A program made the translations under genes and the position numbers. The notes under the pieces were generated by a model. The model did not search any database and had not been told where the DNA came from. It saw only the letters and a list, made by a program, of their open reading frames with translations. A stretch of DNA of 64,000 nt, taken from assembly GCF_008831285.2 (NCBI RefSeq), contig NC_045142.1:26425876-26489875 (forward strand), written 5' to 3'. Positions 36,122-49,500 of this stretch are shown piece by piece; positions within the stretch are counted from its first letter, which is position 1, and the number at the start of each line of letters is the position of its first letter. Source of the stretch: Nymphaea colorata. Lineage: Eukaryota > Streptophyta > Magnoliopsida > Nymphaeales > Nymphaeaceae.

Positions 36122-37554
36122 ATGACACAGTATCTCCGAAAGGGAAAATAAAAAAGCAATGCATTGAGATCATCTCTAATCGAAGTACAAACAGATATTG
36201 AAAGACAACATTGATTTCGAATCCAGAATTCGCAGTAAATATAGCACTTTAATCAAGCAGCTCGAAAAAGGAAGCAGAAACAATATAAAGTTAAACAGAA
36301 GATAGAAGTCTTCATATTGTTTGATACCCAAAAAAATTCAAAATGGTCCTTTTGAACAAGACTGTAGTTCTCGTCAGAATAAGTACAAGATTGGCAGTAA
36401 ACTCTAGGGTCCATCCTTTCTGCTGATTCCTTACAACATGGAAATCAATACCAGATTTCGCAGGCACAACCCGAAGTTAAAACTGAAAATGCTTGTAAAA
36501 GCAGAAGCAAACAATGAGCAATTCATACATAAAAAGTGGGAGCAAACAATGAGCAGTTCATACATAAAAAGTGGGAAGCAAGAGCTTAATCCTAAAAAAC
36601 CAATACAAACTAGTCTGAAACCATTATTATGTCTACTCAAGTTAGCTTTCTAGTACCATGATATCTCCTTTACTGTTCCTATCCCAACTTCGTAATCCCT
36701 CTATTCTGCCATGATCAGCCATGCTCCAGAGTAAGAATGACACTAAACAAGCAGCGGACAAAGAGGAATTGAACGGATCAATCATCAAAGTTATGAACGA
36801 AATGAAAAAATACGTTTTCCCACATCATAAACCCGTTTCATGCAGAAGCAGTACGCCCCACCAAGGGTAGTTAATTTTGCAGCAGTGCAGTTTCTCTTGG
36901 GGCCTTAGTAGTCACATGACAGAGAAATGTCTCAAGCTTACAAATGAACAAAGAAACCCAAGAAAAAGCTACCATGATGCAGTAGATAACCACTGACCAG
37001 TTTCTGCCTCTATTGGTTAGCGAAGTTGCGCCTGCGCTGCTGGAAGTGGCGGAGCCGGCAACCTCTAATCTAACCAAGAAGAGTCACCACCAAGCTTCTG
37101 TCATGTCCGCCTACCCCATGATGCCGCAGTGCGTTCCATCTATTGAACCATGCAAGTGGCTCTGGTTCTATAATAAACAGTTGGTGAACAAGGCCGCAGA
37201 GAGCACAACTGTTCAGGTTACCGGGAAATCCGTTCTAGACGGCGATGGATTTGGCCCATCACCACCTCCAAGTCGTCGGAGAACGTCGGATCCCCGATCG
37301 AAGAGAAACGAGTCGTGAACTGCTCGACTTCTGGTCGGATTTAGCATTTACTTAATTCAACTTGGACTTGGACTCGAGCTCCTTTTTCACAAGTAGATTC
37401 AAAACTGACGTTCATATCTAATCAGGTTAAACTTATGATCGAATCTTAGTGACATATGGGACTTGAATTCAATCTCAAAAGCTCTCAGTGAATCGTCAAG
37501 TGTTTCTAATTTTTAAAAGATAGTGAAGTTGTGGCTGCAGAAGATGGATGACGG
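36122..37554. other. Gene-free stretch, with weak exon-like signal at 36.87-37.32 kb
   Basis: At about 36870-37320 the sequence is GC-richer. A minus-strand frame (36871-37077) contains a hydrophobic stretch (SVVIYCIMVAFSWVSLFIC). Splice-like sites exist, but no domain is recognised and the evidence is too weak for a gene call. Confidence 0.4.
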
Positions 37555-37731
37555 CAGTGGTTAAGCCAGAACTTTCTTGTTAAGGGGCACTCTAACTACA
37601 AATTTCAGATTTGAAGGGGGCAATCATACGTAAAAAATAAAAATTAATGAGTTTTTTATATGTAAATAATTTAAATTTAGTGGTCTAGTGTGGGCAATTG
37701 CCCACTCTAGCCACAACGTGGCTCCGCCACT
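37555..37731 (+). mobile_element. Mutator-like MITE with 9-bp target duplication
   Basis: 177 bp. The left end is CAGTGGTTAAGCCAGAA; the reverse complement of the right end is AGTGGCGGAGCCACG. It is flanked by GGATGACGG (37546-37554) and GGATGATGG (37732-37740), 8 of 9 matching. A 9-bp duplication is the hallmark of the Mutator superfamily. There is no ORF; the interior is AT-rich. Confidence 0.7.
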
Positions 37732-37845
37732 GGATGATGGTCTCAATGTGAATATGAAGCTGAGTCCAGCCCCCCAATGCCAACCTGGTTGGTTCAATCC
37801 CTACAATTTTAACTGTTGGGTCAGCCCCTAGGTTGCAGGGGCCGA

Positions 37846-38010
37846 GACAGAAATTTTTTAACACAAGATCCAAACTACAGTTTCAAAATTTGAAAACAGG
37901 GCTAAAATAAAAAATTTTAATATATATATATATATATTAAACAAAAATCTTTTAGACTTACATATAAATTTTTAAAATTCAAAAGGGACAAGCTCAATAT
38001 AACCATGGAG
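37846..38010 (+). mobile_element. Mutator-like MITE copy, degenerate
   Basis: Begins GAGACAGAAATTTTTTAACA and contains AAAATTTGAAAACAGGGC.AAAAT, a (TA)n insert and GACTTACATATAAATTTTTA. The right end is eroded. Confidence 0.4.
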
Positions 38011-38760
38011 CGGTCTGATGCTCACCATAATTGGAAGTAAGCAATGGAAAACGATAAAATCTTTACATTATGTCCAACGCATACGAAACAAAACCAGATT
38101 TCTTTGAGCATCATAGACATGTATTTTTTTTTCAAATTATGAACAGAACTTGTGAATCAAATGTTTTAGAACTTTGAAATGGTAAGAACTTTTCATAAAT
38201 TATAGTCCTGCAGATTGAAAAGAAGTCTACTTATAGAGAGTCAACCCATATTGTCGAATTCTGCTTCCAGTAACATCAGCATTAAGAATCATTAACTGTA
38301 GAGATAACTCATTTTCTTTTGAGTAAAGCAACGTGACAAGAAAGTAGGCCCATGAGAAACGATTGCATAGATGAAGGACTACCACACATCAATAACGTTG
38401 AGAAAATGCAATAGGGCAAGGGAGCAAAGTGGAATATATATATAATATATATAGCGAGTGGACGATTACTCTATGTATTTAGAGTCAATTAGTAATTTAA
38501 CCAAAGTCATCCCTTTAAAGCATATGAATGATTGAGAGAAAAAAAAAAGTATAAACTAATATTAAATGATGAAAATACCCATCACTTATTTTACTCGTCT
38601 ATCATTTACTCGTCTATCATATTGAATTGAACGGTACAGATTAGTTGATTGCGTGATTTTAAAAAATTAGAGTTACCATTCAATATATATATATATATAT
38701 ATATTCTAGGACTTTTTCTACAATATGAAACATTCAAATTTGATTAAGAAATATCCCATT
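38011..38760. other. Gene-free AT-rich stretch
   Basis: Short (TA)n tracts at about 38434-38455 and 38684-38702. Nothing else seen. Confidence 0.5.
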
Positions 38761-39009
38761 CATTTGGCCGTATGTAAGTGTCACAGCGCTAGGTCACGTG
38801 AGACACGTGCCAGAAAAGGACCACCGACGGTCAGATAGCCAAACGCAAATGAATGGCATTTATTGATTAAATTCCTTTTCACAAGCCAAAGCTGAATATT
38901 CTTTATAGAAAGACAAAAAAATGTAAAAATGAAGAATAATTTAATTAGTTCATGATTATCTCTGTAAGTGTATTAAAGCCCCTTAAAAAGCTCATATGCA
39001 TATCAATGG
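38761..39009 (+). repeat. Long direct repeat, copy A (two CACGTG motifs)
   Basis: About 250 bp starting CATTTGGCCGTAT, with GTCACGTGAGACACGTGCC near its left end and ending CTTAAAAAGCTCATATGCAT. It matches copy B at 39467-39724 over its whole length with scattered substitutions and small indels. Confidence 0.85.
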
Positions 39010-39466
39010 TGTGGTGTCCATATATGCTGCTTTAATAACATTGAAATATCATCCGACTTCACCTTTTACGGCTCTTAATTTCAAATCATTGAATAGATAC
39101 CAGTCCGTACTCATACACTCTATCTACCTACGGAGGTATAATTAAGGAGGTGTTTGGTAGCTAGAAATTTGATTACAAAATTAAAATTTTAGAAACAAAA
39201 TTCTACCTCAAAGTAGAATTGGTATGAAAATTTCAATTCTAGTTTCTCTTTGTGTTTTGATAATCTAGAATTTTGATTCTAAAATTGAAAATAACTTATT
39301 TGATAAAACATGAATCAAAACTGTAGGATTGATGAATTAACATGTAATCGTAAGGAGACATGAAAAAATATCTAAAATTCTGAGAAATCATAATGGTAGT
39401 AGAATCACAATTCCAATGAAGCAGTAATTCGGGAATCAAAACTTTTTTGTTTGGTAATACAATTCT
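39010..39466. other. Spacer between the long direct repeats, MITE-like
   Basis: AT-rich DNA with GTGTTTGGTAGCTAGAAATT near its left end (about 39151) and TTTGTTTGGTAATACAATTC at its right end. This resembles short 'TTTGGTA' MITEs. No ORF. Confidence 0.4.
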
Positions 39467-39724
39467 CATTTGGCCGTATCTATCCAAGCATCCGCGCTAG
39501 GGCGGGTCACGTGAGACACGTGCCCGGAAAGGACCACCGACGATCAGGTAGCCAAATGCAAATAAATGGCATTTATTGATTAAATTCCTTTTCACAAGCC
39601 AAAGCTGAGTATTCTTTATACAAAGTAAAAAAAAAAAAATGTAAATATGAAGAGTAATTTAATTAGTTCATGATTATCTGTAAGTGTATTAAACCCCCTT
39701 AAAAAGCTCATATGCATGTCGATG
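39467..39724 (+). repeat. Long direct repeat, copy B (two CACGTG motifs)
   Basis: Second copy of the 250-bp repeat, about 706 bp to the right of copy A, with the same GTCACGTGAGACACGTGCC core. It carries a longer A-run (about 39632-39640) and a 9-bp length difference near the left end. Confidence 0.85.
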
Positions 39725-41254
39725 TTTACTTACTAGAAAAAGTATATCATATTATATCATTATAACGTGCATAATGATCTTTTTTCAGATCTTTTCTAGT
39801 CCTTCACGCTCTCTCAGGTCTATCACCCCTAACCGGACGGGTTTTGTGACATTTGGTAGTGTAAAATGGATCTGAATTGTTATCAGACTTGGACTTAGTA
39901 TGAGGAATTTGGATCTTAGCTCTGTTGTTGTATTTTTAATCCTCTAATTTCTTCTTCTATGACCAAAAACAGCACTCTCTCATACCATCAACTCCATAAT
40001 TTATAATTCCTTTTCAGAAAGAAATAAAGAAGAAGAAGAAGCAAAGGTTTGCTCGTGTTTGATTACATCTGACAAATTTACATGAAGACAGTTACATCAT
40101 ACATGATCTCAGTTCCGATCTGATTCCAAATCCTGCAGATTCTGAGATCCCACAAACTTTAAAAAATGTTGTTCAGAGGTAAGCACTTGTATGAGATATA
40201 TAATCACATCTTACACATGCCAAAGATTAATTGTCTAAGGAAAACCCAGAAATTCTAATCTCATGAATGACATTTCTGTTCATTGGGATTTTTCTTTTTT
40301 TCAGCAGAACGGTTTGTTACTATGGTTGATATCAGTTGATTGCATGATAAGCATGAAGAGATCTAACCTACCCAAACTCATGACCAACCTAACCAAGTCT
40401 TTGCACACCTTTTTGTGTGTGTGTGTGTGTGTGTGTTTGCATGCATGCACACTTTTACATAACATGTGTGCGACCACATGCATGCATATGTGTGTGTGTG
40501 TGTGCATGTTTATATGCATATAAACATGTATCATGACATGTATGTGTATGTGAGTACAGATGCATGTAGTACATAATAGGGTTCTTTATTTTTGTACGAA
40601 GCATGCACCAATCGTTCTCATGTATGTACATCATGAGGACAAGAATTCCATCTCACCTACCTTCCTGTTTCAAAGTGACTGTAACAAGAATGGCCATGGA
40701 TGTTTACCGCTGGTAAATTTATCCAAACACATTAACTGTGGCCGTGTTTGAGTGCGACTCGTCCGCTCCTCTTGAGATAAGTCCACATGAAAGCAGCGAA
40801 CGGAGCCCAATTTGGACTTGTAGAAAATTTTTACCTAATCCAAATGATAAACTTAAAGAATCAAACACATGGAAATGTGTAATCCAAAAGATGAATACAA
40901 AACAGTCGCATCCTTAGGAGTGCAACTGGTCGTCCTGGGCTTGGAAAACCCACCATCAAGTTGAGAGACTTTGTCGCTTGCCCGATGTTGAAACCCCGAA
41001 GGCTACTTCTTTGCTTTGGTCCCAAGAACACGGCAGACGTTGACAATAGCAAGTGATTAGTGCCTATAAAACTTAAACTAGTGATTGGCTGCCTATCCGC
41101 CACTGGCCCGTTTATAAATCAAACACGATAAATTTTTCCCACTTACTATTCTAATTCACTTTTACTAAAATGTACTGGCGATATTTAGTGAATTAAAGAG
41201 ATTTAATAATAAAGAGACAACCAGCAAAACAAAGTAAAGAACTTGGGCACATGG
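39725..41254. other. Gene-free stretch with GT-rich microsatellites
   Basis: A (GT)n tract at 40414-40436 and further (GT/GCAT)n at about 40440-40560. The frames across these tracts are low-complexity only. Nothing else seen. Confidence 0.55.
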
Positions 41255-41417
41255 AGGGGCTGAGCCAAAAATTTTTAAGGTTGAATTAAACTTTCTAAAT
41301 TTTGACATAGACTGAAATATCATTTTTTTTAAATTTTTATATAGAACAAGTAAAATTTTCTAAAATTTACATGTAAATTAAAAAAAAAATGAAGAAGTCC
41401 TTGGGGCTTCGCCCCTA
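41255..41417 (+). mobile_element. Mutator-like MITE with 9-bp target duplication
   Basis: 163 bp from AGGGGCTGAGCCAAAAATTT to GGGGCTTCGCCCCTA. It is flanked by GGCACATGG (41246-41254) and GGCACACGT (41418-41426), 7 of 9 matching. The interior shows the family landmarks TTTCTAAATTTTGACATAG and TCTAAAATTTACATGTAAA. Confidence 0.65.
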
Positions 41418-44400
41418 GGCACACGTTCAAATTCAAAAGCTTTAGCTTGATTGCTGACATTAAAAATTTGAAAGAGACTCAATCGAAAAGCAGCAATTAC
41501 AGAGAGAAATTTGCCCAATGACAAATGGGCGCGGTCTTTCACTTGTACTTTGGCTCAATAAGCTGAGAGATAAATTATCATTGAAATACCAACAACAGTT
41601 TTCTATTATTTTTCTTACCAGGACAAATTTCGTAGCAAACTCTCTGACATGTGGGGTCAGAACTTGTTTTCCAGATTTATCTGACATGGGAAAAATTTTC
41701 CGGATCCTCATGTTAGAAAAGGGTGAGGAAATGACCTGGTTGTACCAAATATGTACTCTTAAACCAGGAACCACTAAAACTGTGCCCTACGCCCACAGGA
41801 TAGCGGAGTCTGATACCCCTCACATGTGTTGTTTGTCTGGACAAAATATATCCTAAACGGAGAAGGATTTGATATATATATATATATATATGAGGATCTA
41901 AATCATCCGATGATTAAAAATTAAAAAGTTATTAGGATATTATCATAAACCATTATTACATCATAAATCATTTTTATTGTTGTAATGATTATTTTTATTG
42001 ACAATTTTTTTATTTTTATCCGTCTAGTATATGGTAGATTTGAACACTCATGTATGCGTGTGTATATATATATATATAAACATCACCATCTAGATCAACC
42101 CGTATAGTTGACATCAGTATTTTTATCTAAAATCTAGACACCAAACTCGGTCAGAGATCCAGGATTTGACACCAGATAACGGGTCAAATTTTAATTTTTT
42201 AACTTCAATTTCTTGATTACGACCAATTAAAATAAAAATATAAATTTCTTAAAATATGCATTTTAAGACCGACATACTCGTGAACAAGTGAGGATAGGCT
42301 CAGTTCTTTTGGGACCGGCTCTGGTCGAGCTTGGCCCTGTCGGTTGGCCCAAATTTAAACAGGCCAGGCCTGGCCCGGACCCCGCCCTTGTGCAGACGTA
42401 GCCAAAACCAGTTTTGATAAATTTATCAATATGAAGATGCAGTTAGTATCAATTATCTACCAATAAGGATTAGTAACTAAGATGAACTTATGGGGATACA
42501 AACAACTTGCATCGTAAGCTACCAACTAAATAAATCGCATGCATAAGTCAATGGGCTTTGTTAAAGTTGGCCAAAGTTGTTCCTTCCACTGTTTCTGAAA
42601 AGTCTCTCATCTTCATGAATTTTTTAATTGTTGAAGAGAAGAAATTGTCAAGTTATGGACTGCACATTCCCAAGCTGTGGCTGGTAAACCATTGAAAGGA
42701 AGCCCCCAAATAGATCCTACAACTTATGACATCCTGCCCACTTGATTACAGTTTACAAGTTGTCTTTACGACTTTGTGATCCATCTTCAGGATCAGTGAG
42801 CTTGTGTTTTTCCGGTCACGTCATGGTTGCATCAGGTTGGTAGCTCAATATAATCAAATACTTTTTTATACTTAACTTGATGCAACACACTAACTTATAT
42901 ATGTATAAAGAGACAAGAGAGTCAGCCATGCCTCTTATTTTATGTTGCTTTCTCGAGCACAATCATTGCTGTTTTTTATAACTCTAACTGATATAAATGA
43001 ATGAAAGAGGTTAGAATTTATAGAACTTTTAAAAAAGCCATGCAAGGTAAATGTCATAAGTTTTTAAAATTTTCATAGCTGTAGTTTGTTCAACTCTTAA
43101 AATCTAATCTAGACAGCAAACTCAATAATTTCTTTTTCATTCTTATATTTTTCATATGTTCTGCAATCTATCTATATGGTCAGACATATGAAAGCCAGCT
43201 TCAAACACCCAGAGGCATGTACAGGAGACATATTTGAGGAGGCACAACATGAGAATCCTGTATATATAGATTTACCAGAATTACTGCCTGGCAGAGTGCT
43301 TTGTCTGATGCGATAGTTGGACAATGATAGATAGGATAGTAATTGGTACTGTGGTCCATTTTTCTCTAAGCATTTGGAGGGAGGAGGACAAAGGACATGC
43401 TCTAGCACTATCAGGTACAGCCAGAAACCAAGAATGGCCCACAAAACATTTAGAAACCCAAGGCAAGCAAGCCCACCACAAACATCCATATCATACAACT
43501 TCTTGGGTGGCACTACCATAGATAGAGTGAGTAGTTAACCATGTCTGCTGTAACTGGTTTCTAGTCTCTTACTCATCAATAAAATGTAGAAGCATTTGGA
43601 TTCCATACACAACAAGTTGAAAGAGAAAGATCCAAAGAGAGAAAGAGAAAAGAGAGGTGAACTAGAGGACAGTGACTCACAGGAATAACCATGTTCTCTC
43701 AGACAGTAACCAAAATTGAAGTAGAAAAGTAGACTCGACAAGAATAACCATGTGATCTGGGGATTAATACACAGTGACATCTCTTGGCCATACCATGTAT
43801 ATGTATATGTGTACACATGTGTGATGAAAAAGGGTTTCTATGAGCATCTATTGAAGCTTATTCTAGATAATAGAGAATCAAACTTAAAACTCGGATCTGA
43901 TTGGCCCAGTTATGTAGACAAAACAAGTTCAAGCCGAGCAACCGAGTCAATCCAGGTGAGGGATGGGCTCAGATTGGCGCGGCTAATCATCTGCTTTTAG
44001 TATCATAAAGAACAAGAATGAGCTTTTCCACATCAATTAGGCCCAACCCAGTGGGTCTAAGCCTAGCCCAACAAGGACAAGCAAGCTGACAAACAAACTT
44101 CAAAGACAAATGACATTCTTGTGGAACACACTTTAACTGTGAGAGAACAACAAATCAGAGACATAAAAAATTCCAGCCAGTGAACTCTAGAAAGCTCTAA
44201 AAAGAGGAAAAAAGTTTATTACACCATGATCAATGATTAAAGGGGCTTGAAATATCAAACCCCAAGCAGCATGCAATTCCTTTTGATCCTTCTTTTTTCT
44301 TCTGCTTTCTCTTTTAAGACCTTTTGACATGTGTGGCAGAATGGTACCAGCCAATGGAGAGACCCATCCATCCCTCACCATTCACATAAATCACTATCTT

Positions 44401-45442
44401 ATTCCTTCCTCCTTGCCCCCCCTTTATAAAGAAACCCACATCATTAAGAAAAGGGCCCAATATAAAACACTCTTGAATTATTAGTGCCTAGCTGTAAGGC
44501 CATCTGGCTGGTGGATTGTCACCCTCAATAATCTGAGACTTTGTAGCTTTTTCCATACCGAGAAAAAGAGGGGAAAAAAAGTAGGATCCATTTTTCTTGT
44601 GATACTTTTGATAACAAAAAGAATCTGTATACTAAAATACATCAACCGACATCTGTAACATTAGTACCTTGCAGCAAATCTAACACCATAAAATTGCTTC
44701 GTATAATCCATTCCTACATATATACTACTCCCAATCATGTTTCTAGTGGAAAAATACGATTCTTTGGGATCAAATATTTAGGAGTGTTTTTAAGCATTCA
44801 TAAGAATGAATTTTTATCCACATCATAATGAAATAATTTACCTATCAGTTCTCACAAAAGTAATCATTTAACTCATATTCGCAGCTTTATATACATCCCA
44901 CTTTTGAGAAATTTAGAGAATAAAAACTAAAAAGAAAACAAACGTTGGATGCTCTGGACCAACGAGGCCCACCATGAATTGGCATCTGGCCTGTTAATCT
45001 TTACACGCTGAACGAGAGAACGAGAATTGATGAATGTTTTCGAATTTACAGGAATAACGATAGAAAGGAAAGAGAAATGAAAGAATCCAACCACCGGCCA
45101 CATCCTGCCTGACGGAGGAGGTTTTAGAAAGAGAAGGAAAAGTTAGATGAAAAAGAAAAGATGTATCCGTGTATCAATTTTCTGTACGTTTATTTTCACA
45201 AACGAATTTACCCATAAATCGGCATGGTAACAACAGACTACAAGAGAAATGTAATTATATAATCCCAACAAAAATATGAAAGAAGAACAACGAGAATCAA
45301 CAGCAATTAATCCAAAAAACTGAAAAATAAGAAGAAAAATGGAAGAAGAAAGAGATAACGGACCACGAACTGGCCCCCTTGTCCGGCGGCTGCACGCCGG
45401 AAACGGCCACTGTGGAAAGGTTTCCCTTTTTCGCGACTGGCA
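41418..45442. other. Gene-free stretch
   Basis: A (TA)n tract at about 41871-41890. A GGCCCGGCC-rich dispersed-repeat fragment at about 42290-42415. The frames at 41.5-41.9 kb and 43.2-43.5 kb lack domains. 44.4-44.47 kb has TTTATAAAG and a run of C on the plus strand without a following gene. The end (45.3-45.44 kb) is the likely 3' UTR of the GATL gene. Confidence 0.5.
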
Positions 45443-46549
45443 CTAGGAGGAGGCAGAGGCGGAGGAGGAAGAAGGGTCATAGAGGTCGTAAGGAGCCCAG
45501 AGCGAGTCAAGAGGGCACGGGCGGTTGGAGTCGAGCCGGTTCCAAGGCTTGCCGCTCCCACTCCAGTGGAGCAGACTAACCGGACCGGGATGCAGATCTC
45601 GGCAGCTTCCCCGGACGTTGTCGCCGCCGAGGCCGTGCTGGTTCCACCGGTGGTCGATCGGCTGCACTTTCCCGGCGAAGACGAGGAGGAAGGGCGGAAG
45701 TGAACCAAGCTCGTAGATCCGCCGCGCCTTCTGAACCTCCATCCATCGCTCTAGCTGCCGCGTGTAGCCGAACCTCCGCCATCGCTCAAGGTCGATCACC
45801 ATTACCCCCGTATTGAAGTAGCAGGGCTTCCTCCCTCGGAACGTGTGGAATAGCCGCTCGTCGGTCCAGAAACCGCTTGTGAAGTATTTCGTAAAATTCG
45901 CGTGGCAATATTCCGGCGCTCCGATGGTCCTCGACCCCAGCTTGGTGCCCCACAGCTTCGCTATGTCATCGACGACGACGACGTCCGAGTCGAGAGAGAT
46001 GACCCGCCGGACGCAGGGCTCGAGCAGGTCGCCGAGGTAGTTCCGGGCGAAGTTGAGCGGCTGCTCGAGCGCCGACCGGACCGACGACGAGATGAGCCCA
46101 CGGACGACATCGGGATCGAAGAAGTAGAATTTGAATCTCAAAAGGGGGAAGGTGGAACGGAGGAGGAGCTCGAAATAGGAGGCCGCCGGGTCGGAGACAA
46201 GGAAGTGAAAGAAAACGTTTTCCGGGCAGACCGAATGCCGCAAAACGGAGTGAACGGCGGCCATCGATCCCCGAAGATACTCGGCGTCGAGCGTGATCGC
46301 GACGTGCACCAGCGACGGGTCACAAACGGTCGCCGCGCCTCGCGCCGGCCGCGCACATTCCGCGGCATTGCGGAACGCCCGCGCCTTGCGAAAGGCGAAG
46401 TGGTTCCCCGCGGCGAGGGCCTGGGGCAAGGGCTGTAGGAGGACTTCTCGGGACGCCTCGGCAGGAGGGACGGACGGCAAAGGAGGGAAGAGGACGATCA
46501 TGACCATGGCCAACGAGGCGAAACCGGAGAGCTTCGCGAACCAGAGCAT
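45443..46549 (-). CDS. GATL: GATL-type glycosyltransferase (GT8 family)
   Basis: Galacturonosyltransferase-like Golgi enzyme of cell-wall pectin/xylan biosynthesis; characterised family members are PARVUS/GATL1 and relatives. It is a single exon of 368 residues, intronless as is usual in the family. The ATG at 46549 is chosen because the product then starts with a short signal/anchor ([20 protein letters not shown]) typical of the family. An in-frame ATG 44 codons upstream is possible but atypical. The GT8 signatures are all present: [13 protein letters not shown] (87-99), the metal-binding DSD in [12 protein letters not shown] (185-196), [14 protein letters not shown] (211-224), [12 protein letters not shown] (243-254), [12 protein letters not shown] (300-311) and HWSGSGKPW (328-336). 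The protein lacks the long N-terminal stem of GAUTs. The coding sequence is very GC-rich compared with its surroundings. Orthology to one GATL number is not resolved. Confidence 0.93.
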   Translation of the reverse strand: MLWFAKLSGFASLAMVMIVLFPPLPSVPPAEASREVLLQPLPQALAAGNHFAFRKARAFRNAAECARPARGAATVCDPSLVHVAITLDAEYLRGSMAAVHSVLRHSVCPENVFFHFLVSDPAASYFELLLRSTFPLLRFKFYFFDPDVVRGLISSSVRSALEQPLNFARNYLGDLLEPCVRRVISLDSDVVVVDDIAKLWGTKLGSRTIGAPEYCHANFTKYFTSGFWTDERLFHTFRGRKPCYFNTGVMVIDLERWRRFGYTRQLERWMEVQKARRIYELGSLPPFLLVFAGKVQPIDHRWNQHGLGGDNVRGSCRDLHPGPVSLLHWSGSGKPWNRLDSNRPCPLDSLWAPYDLYDPSSSSASASS

Positions 46550-49500
46550 TTTTCGTCGAGTTTTCCGGTGACTGCCGGCCGGGTAGCCGATGTACCTGAG
46601 ATTGATGAGCAGGTGGAGGATGATGAGCACCGGCTTGAGGTCCGCCAGCCTCTGGTCTTTCTGGACCCTCCAGATTTTCATCTACGGCCAAGATTCTTCC
46701 GCCGTTGCCCTGTCGAGCTCAGGCGCCCAACGGCTCCTTCTCCTCCGTCTTCTCCCCACAAGGAAATGGAAACAGCAACTCCGGCATTGGCTGTAGACTT
46801 CTGACGACGCCCATGGACGGCCGAGATGCCCAATGGGAGTCCAATCGACGCCTCTCCCACCGCTCCCTCGACGGCCAGTTCAGACGATGGTGGTGGTGCT
46901 GGTGGCCGGAAAGAGAGAGAGAGAGAGAGAAAGGCGTGAGATCAACTCATTTCTCTATTTTCCTCCATAAAAAACCACTTCGACGCCTACAAAGATTTTT
47001 TTTTTTTCCTGGTTGAATTTATTATTTTATTTTTCTAGAGAGAGAAAAAGTCATAGAGAAAAAAAGAACGCGTACACACAGCGTTGAGGAATAATCCTCT
47101 TCTCTCGAGCCTTGACATCAAAAAAAAATCCCTTTTTAAGAAAAATGCGGAAAAAGAAATAAGTTTTATTTTTCCTCGTGCTGCCCGTATTTTTGTCATA
47201 ATTTTCAGTGATCTCCTAATTTTGAAAAATCCATTTTTTCGTGCTCTTAAATATTTGGTTTAAAGTTATATTCATACACGTTATAATTCAAAATATAACT
47301 TTATATATATGAATATAATAAAAAAAACAACACCCGATTGAAATAAATCCATTGACATGAAAACAAGAGCTCCACATTCCGGTTAAACACCCACATGACA
47401 TGTTGTTTGAATGGACACAGGATTTTTGAGATGTTTTGTCTAGAGATGTTTGATGGCAGAATGGGAATGCCCATGTTTGAGTTGCATCTGGTAGGATGAG
47501 AACAAAGCATCTCCACCAAAAGTTTTACCTAGGCGGAAGAAATGGTCTCTTGACAGACATTCTACCCCCCACATACGCAAGCACGGGAAAGAATGTCTGG
47601 TGCAAGGTTCGAGGCGATATGCAATTATGGCGGCATAATGCGCACCTGATATGGAATTTCATCAGTTTTAGTGGTAGTTCATGTGAAAAAATTTTCCAGA
47701 GGCACCGTCGGCCTCGACTGTGGATGACGATCCGTCCGTACACGTGTCGTCTGTGGAAGGTGAGAGATCGCTCGCCTCTGCCCTTTGCTTTCCTTCGCAC
47801 CTATATGTGGGACCCGCAGGCGCCCAGGCTGGCAGCCACTAAATTGGAGGTTGGGGGGGAAGTCATTGAGAAAATCCCCTTCCTTCCACCAAAATTTCAG
47901 GAATGCCAGTTCTTTTTGTTGCGTAACGTGATAAGGTAATGACACTGCTGTAATAAAGGCTAAGATTTGGGGCTCTAATGGACCCAGTGCCACCCTGGGG
48001 CGCCAGGCTGGCGAGCGAGTGGCATTGAAAAAAACCCCTTATATCTACCGAAAACTACAATAACAGAACTCCAGCATGGATGTGCTTAATTCATGGGTAG
48101 ACCACTGCTGTAATAAACACGGAAATTAAAGGCTTCTTAGTTTAGAGAAGGCCTTCGTTTTCTGCCCGAATTTTTTGGGGTTTTTGCTCACGTCTGTGAT
48201 TGGGCAACATCCTGAGATGGACGGCGGAGGTTTCGAGGCATGGGAACACTACCGTCAGGGGATCGGATTTCTTGGCCTCGGAAACCGTCCATCCTGGAGA
48301 TGAACGGTAGAAAACGTACTGCGTCGCACTTCAGCGAGTAACGCTCCCGCTGATTTGGATTGCGTGCTAACGTCCATTACTCATCTTGATCCTAAAAAGT
48401 GTTGAAATTTTCAATGGCATGCTTTCTTTAGTAGACTTTTAAGCAAAGCGTACTTAATTTTTTGATATTGCCAAAAAAAGTTGCGTTTTTTTTGTCCTTT
48501 TTGGTTGTTGCTTATAAATACTTTATTTTGTAAATTGAAGCACATAATATAAGTTGGGATTGTGCTAATGTGATAAAATAAATAAAACACCATCAATTTA
48601 AACAAATCATGCGTCCACTAGTTTGCATATATCTCTACGTAACAATAATAATGCAATAATATTTAATTATACTTGACTTAGTCAATCTTTTGGTTGGTAA
48701 TAAATTTGGATAGGAGATTACTTTTTCCTTATCGATTGGTAGCACGAAGTAATAATGCTAGGGAAAACTAAGCCTGCTCACAATGTTTGATATCATTCTT
48801 TATGTTCTTTCTTATATGGAAAATCGATTTCTCTATCAATTTAACGGTTATCAAAAAAATTTGTGAACTTTTTTTAATTTAACTATGAGAAAACTTAAAT
48901 TTATGTTTTAATAATACAAGGAAATCAAATGTTTAATCTCTCTTTAAACTATTTAATGGCGTAACCCTGCCATAAGTTGTATAGTTGTGGTGTTTTCCAT
49001 AAAAACAAACCAACAAACAAGTCATGTGCTTTTATGAAATAAGAAATTCATCTAGGAAAAATTCATATTCCTTGTTATGATATTCCAACTTCAAGTATAT
49101 TCAATCAAACTAACAATTAAGGATTAATTGACACAGCTAAACAAAATCTGATACTAAAGAAGAGATAAATATTACAGTTGCTTAGAAGCTAGGGGGAAAG
49201 CGAATTCAGGAAAAAAATATCACGAGGCAAAAATTATCCGGGGATGACGTTGTTTGATCCTTATTAATAAGTAGTACCTTGGCATTGGTAGGAAGTCAAT
49301 CTTTGCACTTTCGTCACACTCGGCTTAGTTAAGTTTGGCGTCAAGTGATATGATTGCGATAACCTGTCACCATTAATGATTGGTAAATTACAAGATGTTA
49401 ATAGATTCAATTCGAATTACACACAAATCATTCCTATTTAAAAGATGACATCTGATTGAATTCATGTTTAGTTTGTCTAAAATTAAATATCAGATTTGAT

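Noticed and set aside
46550-46681. Upstream in-frame ATG for GATL (44 extra residues)
   Set aside because: The extra residues precede the family-typical N-terminal anchor and would put a polar stretch before it. The ATG at 46549 gives the usual GATL length.
47496-47939. 147-codon frame
   Set aside because: No recognisable domain; it overlaps a loose tandem repeat and has a comparable frame on the opposite strand.
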